DNA from: Sorangium cellulosum So0157-2
GTDB lineage: Bacteria > Myxococcota_A > Polyangia > Polyangiales > Polyangiaceae
Assembly (NCBI RefSeq): GCF_000418325.1
Contig: NC_021658.1
Span: forward strand, 7,144,001-7,208,000
Direction of reading: 5' to 3'
Length of the DNA stretch: 64,000 bases
Shown one piece after another: positions 37,101-50,200 of this stretch. Both the position numbers and the translations under genes were made by a program. The first letter of the stretch is position 1, and the number at the start of each line of letters is the position of its first letter. The notes beneath the pieces are model-generated. The model did no database searches. It worked only from the letters and a program-made list of their open reading frames with translations, and was not told the origin of the DNA.

Positions 37101-40100
37101 CGGCACGCCGTCCCGCACCCCGAAGCGCGTGCGCAGCGACTCGTGACGCTCCACGATTCGCCTCAGCGCCCCCACCAGCGCGCCCCGGTCCAGCACACCG
37201 CGCAGCAGAAACGCACCCCGGATGTGATAGGCCGCGCTCGCGCCCTCCAGCCGCGTCAAAAACCAGAGCCGCTGCTGCGTCAGCGACACAGGCTCCGGTC
37301 CGCGCCGCTCACCCACCGCTATCTCCGGCAGCTCCGTCCGCTCCGCCACCCGCACACGCCCCGCCAGCCGGTGAAGCTCGGGGTGCGCGAACACCTCGGA
37401 CAACGCAAGCTCGACACCCAGCAACCGACGCACCCGCGACACAAGCTGCATCGCCAGCAACGAGTGCCCACCAAGCTCGAAGAAGTGGTCGCTACGGCTC
37501 ACCTGCTCGCGCCCCAGAAGCTCGCTCCACAGCCCGGCGAGGATCTCTTCAACCTGATTCCGCGGCGCTTCGCCTGCTCTTGCCTCCGACGCCTCAGGCG
37601 CAGGCAGCGCACCCCGGTCGAGCTTGCCGTGCGCCGTCAGCGGCAGCGCATCGAGCACCACGTACGCCGTCGGCACCATGTACGACGGGAGGGTCCGCGA
37701 CGCGTGCGCGCGCAGCGCGTCCCCTAGATTCCCCTCGCCCGTGTAGTACGCCACCAACCGCGCATCGCTCCCGTCACCGCCCTCCCGACGCGCCACCACC
37801 ACCACCTCTTCGACTCCCCTCACCTCCCCGAGCCGCGCCTCGATCTCCCCAAGCTCGATACGGTAGCCTCGAAGCTTCACCTGGAAGTCGTTGCGGCCCA
37901 CGTACTCGATCGTCCCGTCGGCCCGCCACCGACCGAGGTCCCCTGTCCGGTACACTCGTCCTCCGGACACGAACGGATCGTCCACGAACCGCTCCGCCGT
38001 CAGACCAGGCTCCCCCAGGTACCCGCGCCCCACACCCGCGCCGCCAATCACGATCTCACCGGTCACACCGACCGGCGAGGGCCGAAACAACGCGTCCACC
38101 ACGTACACCCGCGCGTTCGCGATCGGTCGGCCGATGTGCAGGACGGAGTCGCCTTCGTGCAGCCGACCGGAGGTCGCGACCACGCAGGTCTCCGTCGGCC
38201 CGTAGTTGTTGATCAGGGCCTGACCGGCCGGCAGACCCTGCGGCCAGCGGCGCAGCCGATCGCCGCCGATCAGCAACGTTTGCAGGCGCGGGTTGCCCGC
38301 TCCGCCGGCGTGGGCCAGCTCCGCGAGCGGCGTGACAAGGAAGCTCACGTCCAGCGCCTGGGCGCGCCACCAATCGAGGAGCCGTTCCGGATCGCCCGCC
38401 ACGTCCCGTGGCGGCAGCAGCAAGGTGCCGCCGCTGCACAGCGGTGGCCAGACCTCCCAGGTCATCGCGTCGAAGCCAACGCCCGCCGTGCTCGAGCTGC
38501 GATGGCCCGGCGCAAGCCCGAACGCCTCGGTATGCCAGGCGACCAGGTTGGTCAGGCTGCGGTGCTCGACCATCACCCCCTTGGGTTCGCCGGTCGATCC
38601 CGAGGTGTAGATGACATAGGCGAGGTCGCTCGACGTCGGCGGCGCGACAGCGGTGTCGTCCCTGTCGTCTCCCCGCCGCGCGCTTGCGTCGAGCTCGACA
38701 TCGCGGTCGAGATCGAGCACCCGCACGCCTGCGCGCTGTGCGGTCGCGCCGATCGCGAGCCGGGCATGGGCGTCGGTCAGCACGGCGGCCGGAGCCGAGC
38801 TCCGCAGCAAGGTCTCGAGCCGCTCGGCGGGATACGCAGGATCGAGCGGCACATAGGCGCCGCCGGCCTTGGCCGTGGCCAGCATCGCCGTGATCAGCGC
38901 GGGGCTGCGTTCGAAGCACAGCGCGACGCGGGCCCCGGAACGCACGCCCAGCTGCCGCAGGTGCCAGGCCAGCCGGTTGGCCCGCGCGTCGAGCGCTGCA
39001 TACGAGACCGCCTCGTCGCCCTGCGCCACCGCGATCGCCGCCGGAGAGCGCGCGACCTGCGCCTCGAACAGCTCGTGCACGCAGGACTCGAGCGGGTAGG
39101 CCCGCGCCGTGTCGTTCCACTCCACGACCACGCGCTCGCGCTCCGCCGCGGGCAGCACGTCGATGCCGCACGTGGGCGCCCGTGGATCCTCGTCCAGCGC
39201 GCGGACCAGGCCCGCGAGGGCCTCGTGCATGAAGTCCCACACGCGCGCAGGTCCGATGTCGCTGCTCACCTGTGCGGTGACCGAGAAGCCGTCACCCAGG
39301 TCGTCGATCGACAGGACCAGCGGGTAGTTGGTGCGCTCGTTGCCACCGAGAAAATCGATCTCGTCGTCGCGACCGAGATCCGGAGGCGCGCTCGCGTCGT
39401 CGAGCTCTTCCTGCGCGACGAGGGCGCCTTGCCGGTAGTTGAGCAGGGCAGAGAAGAGCGGAGTCTGCGCCGGCACGCGGCTCTCGCGCTGCGCGAGCCC
39501 GAGCGGCGTGTGCTCGTAGCGCAGCAGCTCGACCACGAGGTCGTGGGTGCGTCGGAGGCTGTCTTCGACGCCGCGCTCGTCGACGCGGATCCGCATCGGC
39601 AGCGTGTTGATGAACATCCCCATCACCCGGTCGGCCTGGGCGCCGGCATGCATGCGACCGAACACCACGGTCCCGAACACCACGTCGCGCCGGCCGGTCA
39701 CCCGGGCGAGCACGAGGCCAAAGGCCTGGTGCATGAAGCTCGCCGGGCTCACCCCGAGCCGCGCGGTGCAGCGCCGGATGGCGCGCGACAGCTCGGCGGG
39801 CAGCCTGCTCTCCGCCTCCGCGATGCCACGCCCGTCGCCGCGGACGTCGACGAGGCCGAAGGGCGCGGTCGGCTCGTCGATGTCTCCGAGCAGCTCGCGG
39901 AAGAACGCGGCGTGCTTGCCGAGGCGGATCGCCTGCCGGGCGCGCGCCACGAACTCGCGGTACGGCGCGGGCCGCGGCAGCTCGTCGAGACGGCCGAGCT
40001 CGATGGCCCGCTCCTCGGCGGCCAGCAGCTTCAGCGTCGTGTTGTCGATGACGAGGTGGTGCATGAGGACGCACAGCACCCAGCGCTGCTGCGCGCGGTC

Positions 40101-43100
40101 CTCGACCACGTGGCAGGCGAGCAGCGGCGGCCGCTGGATATCGATGCGGAGCCGCCGCGGATCGAACCGCCCCTCGAGCGCCCGCACGACGTCGCCGTCG
40201 ACGGCGCCCAGATCCTCGGGGTCGAGCCACGAGACGGGGACGACCGCGCGCCGGCGCACCACCTGGACCGGCTGCTCGAGGCCGTCCCACCAGAACCCGG
40301 TGCGCAGGATGTCGTGGCGGTCGACGATGTGCTGGAGCGCCGCCAGGAAGCGTTCGAGCCGGCCCCGCGACCGGAAGGCCAGGGTGTACGACTCCATGTA
40401 GGGATCGGTCTCGGAGGGCGCATCGAGCCGGTGGTGGAACAGCATCCCCTCCTGCATCGGCGCGAGCGGGTAGATGTCCTGCACGTTGGCCGCGCCGCCG
40501 TCGACCGACGCGACGATCGCGTCGATCGCGTCCTGGTCGAGGCTGACGAGCGTGAGCATCTCCGGCGTGATCCGATCGGCTTGCGCCGGGATCAGGTTCG
40601 GAGGCACAGGCAGCTCCGGATCTTCGTTGCGAACCTGCGCCGCGAGCTCCGCCAGGGTCTGCGCCTTGAACACCGCGCGCACGTCGCCGTGCAGCCCCTC
40701 GCGCCGCATGCGCTCGAGCAAGCTGACCGCCAGCAGCGAGTGACCGCCGAGCGCGAAGAAGTTGTCGTGTCGCCCGACGCGCTCCTGCTTGAGGAGCCTC
40801 GCCCACAGCGCCGCGAGGCGTTCTTCGATGGGGCCCTGCGGAGGTTCGTAGGAGCGACGCGCGAAAGCCTCGCCCTGAGGCGCCGGCAGCGCCTTGCGGT
40901 CGAGCTTGCCGTTGGGGGTGAGCGGCAGCGCCGGGAGCCGCACGTAGGCGGCTGGCAGCATGTATTCGGGTAGGCCCCGCGCGGCGTGCTCACGCAGCGC
41001 GCGCGCATCCGGCGCGTGCTCGCCCGTGTAGTACGCGACGAGCCGCCGCTCTCCCGGCGCGCCCTCGCCCACCGGCTGCGCGGCGACCACCACCTCCGCG
41101 ACGCCGGGCGCACCCGCCAGCCGCGCCTCGATCTCCCCAAGCTCGATCCGGAAGCCGCGAATCTTCACCTGGAAGTCGTTGCGGCCCAGGTATTCGATGC
41201 TCCCGTCGGGCAGCCAGCGACCCAGATCGCCCGTCCGGTACAGGCGCCCCGTTCCCGTGAACGGGTCGTCCACGAAGCGCTCCGCCGTGAGCTCCGGCTG
41301 CCCGAGGTAGCCGCGCGCCACGCCCGCGCCCCCGACGTACAGCTCGCCCGTCACCCCCACCGCCACCGGCTGCCTCTGCTCGTCCAGCACGTACAGCCGC
41401 AGGTCAGGAATCTTCACCCCGATCGGGCTCGGCCCAGGCCGGTCCGCGTCCCGAGCCGCGAGCGCACGGTAGGTCACGTGCACCGTCGTCTCGGTGATGC
41501 CGTACATGTTCACAAGCCTCGTCGCTCGCTCGTCGTTGCGCTCGTACCACGGCTTGAGCGTCCGCAGCTCCAGCGCCTCCCCCCCGAAGATCACCCACCG
41601 CAGCTGGTGCCCACTCGTCGTCTGCGCCTGCGCCGCCATCAGCTGCTGAAAGGCGCTCGGCGTCTGGTTCAGGACCGTCACCCCTTCGGCGCACAACAAT
41701 TCATAAAACTCGACCGGCGAGCGCGCGGTCGTCAGCGGCACGATCACCAGCCGCCCGCCGTACGAGAGCGCGCCCCACAGCTCCCACACCGAAAAGTCGA
41801 ACCCGATCGAGTGGAACAGGCTCCACACGTCTCGCTCGTCGAACCCGAACCACCCCTCGGTGCTCGCGAACAGCCGCGACACCTGCGCGTGCTCGACCAT
41901 CACCCCCTTGGGCCGCCCCGTCGACCCCGACGTGTAGATCACGTACGCAAGGTGGCCCGGCAAAACCTCCACCCCGGGATCGCGCTCGTCCGCCTCCGCC
42001 CACTGCGCCGCGTCTCGCTCGACATCGACCCAACGCGCCGACCGCGACACGGGCTCACCCAGCGCACCGCGCCCCGTCGCGTCCACGAGCACCACCGAAG
42101 GGTCGCTGTCGGCGAGCGTCGCCACGAGCCGCTCCGACGCGTAGGCAGGATCGAGCGGCACGTACGCGCCGCCCGCCTTGAGCACCGCGAGGATCGCCGT
42201 CACCAGCGCCACCCCGCGCTCCAGGCAGATCGCCACACGCTGCTCCGGCCCAACCCCCATCCCGCGCAGGTGATGCGCCAGACGGTTCGCCGCCGCGTTC
42301 AGCGCGCCGTAGCTCACCCGCTCAGCTCCGTGCACCAGCGCGATCGCTTCGGGACTCCGCCGCGCATGCGCCTCGAACTGCTCGTGCACGCACCCTCGGC
42401 TCGCCGACGCACGCGTCTGGTTCCACCTCTCCACAACGTCCCGGCGCTCGGCCTCCGGCAAGATCGGCAGTCGGGCGACCACCGCCTCGCCGCCGTCGGC
42501 GACGAACGCCTCGAGCAGCGTCTCCCAGTACGCGACGAGGCGCTGCGCGGTCGCGCGGTCGAACAGCGCGGTCGCGTAGTTGAGCGTTCCGGTGATCCCG
42601 TGCGCGCCGTCCTCGAGCGAGAGCGTCAGGTCGAACTGGGCGGTCGCCTGTCCGATCCGTAGCGGCGTCACCGTGACGCCGGGCAGGCAAAGCTCGCGCT
42701 CTGACCCGCTCTGCCAGGCGAGCATCACCTGAAATAGCGGCGTGTGGGCCAGGCTGCGCGGAGGCGCGACCGCTTCGACGATCTGATCGAACGGCAGATC
42801 CTGGTGCTCGTGCGCCGAGAGCACCTGCGCGCGGGTGCGCGCGAGGAGCTCCGCCACCGTGGGCGCCCCCTGCAGGTCGACGCGGATCGGCAGCGTGTTG
42901 ACGAAGAAACCGATGAGCGGCTCGATCTCGGCGCGGTCGCGCCCTGCCACCGGGGTTCCGATCACCACGTCGTGCTGCGCAGCGAGGCGCCCGAGCGTCG
43001 CCGCCCAGCTCGCCAGCACCGCCATGTACGGCGTCACGCCGTGCCGCCGGCACAGCGTCCGCAACCGCTGCACGAGCGCGGCATCGAGGCTCACGCCGAC

Positions 43101-46100
43101 CTCGTCCCCGGCGTGAGCCTGTTCCGAGGGCCGCGGCCAGGTGGTGGGCAACTCGAGCAAGATCGGCGCACCGCCGAGGGTGCGGCGCCAGTACGCACGC
43201 TGGCGCTCGAGCTCGCCCTCGACGAGCCAGGCGCGCTGCCAGGCGGCGTAATCGGCATACTGGATGGCGAGCGGCGGCAGCGGGTCGGATTCGCCCGCGA
43301 GGTAGAGGGGGTACAGCCGACCGAGCTCGTCGAGCAGCACACCCACCGACCAGCCGTCGGAAGCGATGTGGTGCATGACGAGCTGCAGCAGGTGCTCGTC
43401 CTCGGACACGCGCACGACCAGCGCGCGCACCGGAATCTCGCGCGCGAGGTCGAACGGCGCGCCGGCGTGGGCCTTCACGAGCTCGAGGGCCCGGGCCGCG
43501 GCATCCGACCCGCCGCGCAGATCGTCCTCGGCGACCGGCAGCTCGGCGCCGGGCTCGACGATCTGCGCCGGCTGGTCGTCGACGAGCTGGAAACGGGTGC
43601 GAAGCGCCCCGTGTCGCTCCACGACGCGACGCAGCGCGCGGATCAGGGCCGGGCGATCGAGCGGGCCGGTCAGCCGCCCCAGCGCGGTGAGGTGGTACGC
43701 CGCGCTCGCGCCTTCCACCCGAGTGAGGAACCACAGGCGCTGCTGCGCGAGCGACAGCGGCAACGGCCCCGTGCGCTCTGCCGGCCGGATCGGCGGCAGC
43801 GACGAGGCACGCGCGCCTGCCAGGTGCTCAGCCAGCCGCCACAGCTCTGTGTGCGCGAACAGGTCGGCGAGCGAGATCTCGACGTCGAGCGTCCGGCGTA
43901 GCCGCGCGAGCAGCCGCACCGCGAGGAGCGAATGCCCGCCGAGCGCGAAGAAGTCGTCGTGGCGTCCGACCCGCTCGACCTGCAGCAGGTCCTCCCAGAT
44001 CGTGGCGATCAGCTGCTCGGTCCCGCTGCGAGGAGCGTCGTACGACCGCCGGACGTGCGCGTCGGCGTCCGGCGCGGGCAGCGCTCGGCGATCGAGCTTG
44101 CCTGTCGGAGACAGCGGCAGCGCCGCGAGGCGAACGTACGCGGAGGGGACCATGTAAGCGGGCAGGTGTTGCGCCACGTGCTGCCTCAGCGTCTCGGCGT
44201 CCGGGGCCGCGTCGCCGACGAAGTACGCCACCAGCTTCAGGTCGCCGTGCCCGTCGAGCTCGGTCGCGCGGGCCACCACCACGACGTCCGTGACGCCCGT
44301 GACCTTCGCGAGCGCGGCCTCGATCTCGCCGAGCTCGATGCGGAAGCCGCGGATCTTCACCTGGTGGTCGTCGCGCCCGAGGTACTCGATGGTGCCGTCC
44401 GGTCGCCAGCAACCGACGTCGCCGGTGCGGTACAGCCGCCCGCCCGACGCGCCCAGCGCGCCGGGCGTGTCGAAGAACCGCTCTGCCGTCAGCGCGGGCT
44501 GGTTCAGGTAGCCGCGTCCGACCTGCACGCCCCCGATCACGATCTCGCCCGCCACGCCAGCGGGCACCGGCCGCAACGCGCGATCCACGAGGTAGACGCG
44601 GACGCCGGCGCTCGGGCGACCGATGATCCGCCACTGGTCCGCGCGGCCCTCGACGTCGTGCATCGTCGCGCTGATCGTCGTCTCGGTCGGCCCGTAGGTG
44701 TTGAGCAGCCGCGGCCGGTGCCCGTCGCGCGCAAACCACGCCGCGAGCGCGCGTTCGGTCACGGCTTCGCCGCCGATGATGACCTGCCGCACCGAGACCG
44801 GGATCGACGCTCGCTCGGGATCGAGCGCGAGCTGCGCCCAGAACTGGGTCGGCAGATCCACGACCGTCACGCCGTGCGCCTCGCACAGGGCCCAGAATGC
44901 ACGCGGACCGGCCAGCCACTCGTCGGTGCGCACCACGAGCGTGGCGCCGCGCGTCCAGGTCGCGAACAGCTCCTCGACGGACGTGTCGAACGACAGCGAG
45001 GCGAACTGCAGCACGCGATCGCCCGGACCGAGGCCGATCCGCTCGGCCAGCGCGGCGTTCTGGTTCACCACACCGCGGTGCTCGATCATCACGCCCTTGG
45101 GGCGCCCCGTGGAGCCCGAGGTGTAGAGCACATACGCGAGGTGCTGCGGACCGAGACCGATGGTCTGGCGATCGGGATTGCGCGCGCTCTCGTGCCGCCA
45201 TGCGGCGTCGGCCTGCAGGTCGACACGAGGCAGGTGGCGCGCGACCGCGTCCGGGAGAGGTCCGACGTGGAGCACGACCCGCGGGTCGCAGTCCTCGACC
45301 ATCTGGCCCAGGCGCTCCAGCGGGTAGCTCGGATCCAGCGGGACGTAGGCGCCGCCCGCCTTGAGCACGGCCAGCACGGCCACGATGATCTCGGCGCTGC
45401 GCGGACCGTACACGGCGACGCGATCGTCGGGTCTCACGCCCATGGCGCGGAGGTGATGCGCGAGCCGGTTGGCCTGCGCGTTGAGCTCGCCGTAGCGGAG
45501 CCGGCGATCACCCCACGCGAGCGCAATCGCGTCGGGGCGCAGCGCCGCCTGCTGCTCGAAGCGCTCGTGGACGCACGCATCCACGTCGGCCGCTGCCTCG
45601 CCGCCCGCGCTCCAGGTCTCGATGAGCTGCGCACGTTCGGGTTCGGGCAGGACCTCGAGCTCGCGAACCGGCCGGTCCGGATCGCGCTCGAGCGCCTGGA
45701 CCAGGCCGGTCAGCGCGCAGACCATGTAGTCGCACAGCCGTGCTGCGCCGATCGAGGTATCGGCCTGCGCGGTCAGGTGGAAACCGTCGCCCAGGTCGTC
45801 GACATCGAGGCTCAGGGGGTAGTTGGTGCGCTCGCGGGCGCGGAGCAGCGCGATGCCATCGCCGAGGTATCGCGCCTGACCGCTGCGATCCACCGCGGCC
45901 CGATCGCTGTGGCGATAGTTCAACAGCGAGGTGAACAGAGGGGTCTTCGCGGGCACGCCGCTCGCGCGCTGGGCGAGCGCCAGCGACGCGTGCTCGTGGC
46001 GGAGCAGCTGGACGAGCGTCGCGTGCGTGCGCTCGAGCGCGCGCCGGACGCCGTCATCGCCGACGTCGATGCGCATCGGCAGTGTGTTGAGGAACATCCC

Positions 46101-47276
46101 CAGCGCGCGATCGGCGTCCGCGCCGCTCTGCATCCGACCGAACAACAGCGTGCCGAACACGACATTGCGCCGCCCGGTCGTCCGGGCCAGGACCAGGGCC
46201 CACGCCAGGTGGACGAGGCTTGCCGCGCTGACCCGCATGGCGCGCGCGGCGCGGCGGAGCGCGGTCGACAGCGCGGGGTCGAGCATCTGTCGGACCTCGT
46301 CGTGGCCGCGGCCGTCGCCCTGGACCTCGACGACGCCGAACGGCGCGGTCGGCTCCTCGATGTCGCCAAGCAGGCTGCGGAAGAACGCGTCGTGGTCGTC
46401 CTGGCCCACGCTCGTGCAGGCCTGGGCCACGAAGTTGCGAAATGGCACCGTCTGCGGCAAGCGGTCTCGCTCGCCGCGGACGATCATGCGCGCCTCCTCG
46501 ACGAGCAGGTCCAGCGTCGTGTGATCGCTGATCAGGTGGTGGGCGAGCAGGTGCAGCAGCCAGGGCCCGCCCGCGGAGTCACGCGGCGCGCCTGCCGCCT
46601 CGCCGGCGATCTCGGCCGGCGCGTCGTCGGGGGTCACGTAGCAGGTGAGGAGCGGCGCGCGGCCCACGTCCAGGCGATAGCGAGATGGGTGGTGCAGCGC
46701 TTCGAGGCGTTCGGCCGCGTCGTCCCCCTGCGCGTCCAGCTCCACCTGCTGGACCGAGAGCGTCGCCCGCCGCCACACGACCTGGACCGGCTGGTCGAGC
46801 CCTTCCCAGACAAAGCCGGTGCGCAAGATATCGTGACGATCGATCACCTCCTGCAGCGCGGCGACGAAGCCGTCGAGCCGCCCTCGGGTGTCGAAGCGGA
46901 GCACGGTGGACAGCAGGTACGGGTCGCCGCCGTCCTGGAGCAGGTAGTGGAAGAACAGCCCCTCCTGCAGCGGACCCAGGGGATAGATATCCTGGACGTT
47001 GGCCGCTCCGCCCTCGACCTTCGCGACGACCGCGTCGATCGCGTCCTGGGGCAGCTTGACGAGAGGGATCATGTCCGGCGTGATCCGGGCGACGGGCGTG
47101 GTCCGCTCGTTCCGGTGCTTGAGCTCGGCGAGCAGGGCGGCCTTCCCGCTCCGCAGCGACTCGACGAGCGCCGGGTCGAGCGCGCCGCGCGGCGCGCGAA
47201 TGACCAGCTCACCGCCATCGGCGTGGATCTGGATCTGCCTCTCTTCCAGGAGCTGCAGCAGGGCGCGTGTGTTCAC
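34155..47276 (-). CDS. NRPS, modules 4-7 (4373 aa)
   Basis: TubC-type docking domain (2-55) followed by four C-A-PCP modules. Module 4: dual E/C (HHLISDH about 246), A code DTEDIGTISK, no exact match known to me; Glu239 and Asp278 suggest a basic substrate such as Lys or Arg. Module 5: LCL (HHIASDG), A DFWNIGMVHK (Thr). Module 6: dual-type E/C with HHLVIDN (about 2404), A DAWFLGNVVK (Leu). Module 7: LCL, A DLEHNTTISK (Dab). Carrier serines are near 1110, 2175, 3265 and 4325. There is no epimerase or thioesterase domain. The GTG start at 47276 overlaps the upstream stop in GTGA; the longer open frame to 47342 would intrude into the previous gene. Modules 6-7 contain a 3.7-kb block nearly identical to modules 2-3. 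Confidence 0.95.
34431..38139 (-). repeat. 3.7-kb A(C-term)-PCP-C-A repeat, copy in modules 6-7
   Basis: Nearly identical to 47633-51341 at a constant offset of 13202 bp, with scattered substitutions and no indels. In coding order it runs from IGRPIAN in the adenylation domain of module 6 through the carrier and condensation domains to the end of the Dab adenylation domain of module 7. Confidence 0.9.
40881..42460 (-). repeat. 1.58-kb adenylation-domain repeat, copy in module 5
   Basis: Partner of 30976-32555. The flanking condensation and carrier domains of modules 5 and 8 are clearly different, so only the adenylation domain was exchanged. Confidence 0.9.
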
Positions 47277-50200
47277 AGTCGGATCTCCTCGACGTCGAGC
47301 CCGAACGCCGCGTCCGGCTCGCGGACGCCGCCCGGGTGGCACGCAATCAGGCGCGGGGGAGCGTTCGGTTCGTCAGCGCTGGCGCGCACCTGCGCCGCCA
47401 GCTCGCTCAGCGTGGCCGTCAGGAAGATCGCGGTGACGTCGGCGTGCATGCGCGCGCGGCGCATGCGCTCGATCAGCCGGATCGCGATCAGCGAGTGTCC
47501 GCCCAGCGCGAAGAAGTTGTCGTGGCGTCCGACTTGCTCGACGCCGAGCAGCTCGGCCCAGATCTCGGCGAGCGTCTGCTCGATCGCGCCCTGGGGAGCC
47601 TCGTACGCCTGCCCGAATGACGCAGCCTCCGGCGCGGGCAGCGCCTTGCGATCGAGCTTGCCGTTGGGCGTGAGGGGCAGCGCGGCGAGCCGCACGTACG
47701 CCGCCGGCAGCATGTACGCCGGCAGCTTCTCGGCGGCGTGGCGTCGCAGCGCGTCGTCGTCGAGCGCGGCCGCGCCGGTGTAGTACGCGACCAGGCGCTT
47801 GTCGCCGGGGACGTCCTCGCGCACCAGCACCGCCACCTCGTCGAGCCCAGGCAGCTGCGCCAGCGCGCTCTCGACCTCGCCGAGCTCCACGCGGAAGCCG
47901 CGGACCTTCACCTGCCCATCCTCGCGCCCGATGAACTCGAGCTCCCCGTCCGGCCGCCAGCGCGCCAGGTCGCCGCTGCGGTACATGCGCTGGCCGGGGT
48001 GGAACCGATCCGCCACGAACCGCTCGGCGCTGCGCTGCGGCTGGTGCAGATAGCCGCGCCCCACCTGCGCGCCCGCGATGAACAGCTCCCCCACCACGCC
48101 CACCGGCACCGGCTCGCCGCGGCGGTCCAGCACGTACATCCGCGTGTTCGCGAACGGCTTGCCGATGCTCACGCGCGCCGCGCCTGCCTCGTGGCGAACG
48201 TAGGCCGCGCTGCACGATATCGCGACCTCCGTCGGCCCGTACGTGTTGATCAGCCGCGTCTCCGCGCCCAGCGCCTCCCAGCGCGCCAGCGCGTGCGGCG
48301 ACAGCGCGTCTCCCGTCACGTTCATCATGCGCACGCCGTCCAGCGGCGGCGCGCCCGCCCCCGGGCGGCTCCACTCGCCGACAAGGCTGTGCCAGTGCGC
48401 CGCCGTCAGGTGCACCACGCTCGCGCGCTCGCCTTCGCCCCCGGCCCCGAACGGGCGCGCCTTCGGCAACAGCCGTGCTCCCGCCAGCAGCGCTGGCATG
48501 ATCTCCTCCAGCGAAAGGTCGAAGTTCAGCGAGTTCTGCTGCAGCACCGTATCTGCGGGTCCCAGCCCGAACCACTCGATCGCCGCAAGCGTGTAGTTCA
48601 CGAGGTTGCGGTGCTCGATCATCACGCCCTTGGGCTGACCGCTCGAGCCCGACGTGTAGATCACGTAGGCCAGGTGCTCCGCGCCGACGCCGACCGCCCG
48701 CGCGTCGAGGTCGTCATCGCGGCGCGAGGCCCACTGACCCGCGTCCAGCTCGACATCGAACATCGCGACCGTCCCTGGCACGTGACGGCACGCCACGTCG
48801 CGCCCTGCACCCCCCGCCGTCAGCACCGCGATTGGCGCGCTGTCCTCGATGATGTGGGCCAACCGCTCGCCGGGGTAGGCAGGGTCGAGCGGCACGTACG
48901 CTCCGCCCGCCTTCAGCGTGGCCAGCAGCGCGACGAGCATCGGCGCTCCCCGCTCGGCGCACACGCCCACCCGCGCGTCCGCCGTGACGCCCACCTCCCG
49001 CAGGTGGCGCGCCAGCCGGTTCGCTCGCCGGTTCAGCTCGCCATAGCTCACACGCTCCGTCCCGTCGTCGACCGCGACCGCCTCGGGGGCCCGCGCCACC
49101 TGCGCCTCGAACAGCTCGTGCACGCACCGCTCCAGCGGCAGCGCGCGCTCCGTGTCGTTCCACTCGACCACCACCCGCTGCCATTCCGCGGGCGACAGCA
49201 CAGCAATCGCGCCGATCGGCTGCCGATCGTCGGCCACCATGCCCTCCAGCACACGCAGCCAGTAGCCACGGTAACGCTCCACCGTCTCCCGTTCGAACAG
49301 CGCAGTGGCGTAGTTCAGGCTCCCCACGAGCCCCTCCTCACCCTCCTGCAGCGCGAGCGTCAGGTCGCACTGCGCCGTGTCCAGCTCCGTCGGGAGCGTC
49401 GTCACGTCCAAGCCAGGCAGCGTCACCGGCGTATCCCGCGTGCCGTGCCAGTCGAGCATCACCTGGTACAGCGGCGTGTGCGACAGGCTGCGCGGCGGCG
49501 CCACCACCTCCACCACCTGGTCGAACGGCAGGTCCTGGTGCTCCTGCGCCGCAAGCACCTGCGCACGCGTACGCGCCAGCGCCTCGCTCACCGTCGGCTC
49601 TCCCTGCAGGTCGATGCGCAGCGCCAGCGTGTTCACGAAGAACCCGATCAACGACTCGATCTCCGCCCGCCCACGACCGGCCACGGGACTTCCGATCACC
49701 ACCTCTTCTTGCCCGCTCAGCCGAGAGAGCACCGCACCCCAGCTCGCGAGCAGCGTCATGTACATCGTCACCCCGTGACGACGGCTCAGCGCGCGCAGCC
49801 CGCGCGTCAGCTCCGCGCCCACCTCCACGTCGATGCTCGCGCCCGCAGGGTCCTGCTGCGCAGGGCGCGGTCGGTCCCACGGCAAGCTCAACAGGCTCGG
49901 CGCTCCGCAAAGGTTGCTCCGCCAGAACTCGCTCTGCCGCGCAAGCTGCCCGCTCGCAAGCGTGCTCCGCTGCCACGCTGCCCAGTCCGCGTACTGCACC
50001 GTCGGTGCCGGCAGCGGATCGGCTCGACCCGACGCATACGCCGCGTACAGCGCGCTCAGCTCGCGCAAAAAGACACCCACCGACCAGCCGTCCGACGCGA
50101 TGTGGTGCATCACCACCTCGAGCACGTGCTCGTCTTCCCCCGTGCGCACCACCAGCACCCGCAGCGGCAGGTCCTCGCTCAGCTCGAACGTCGTCGCCGC

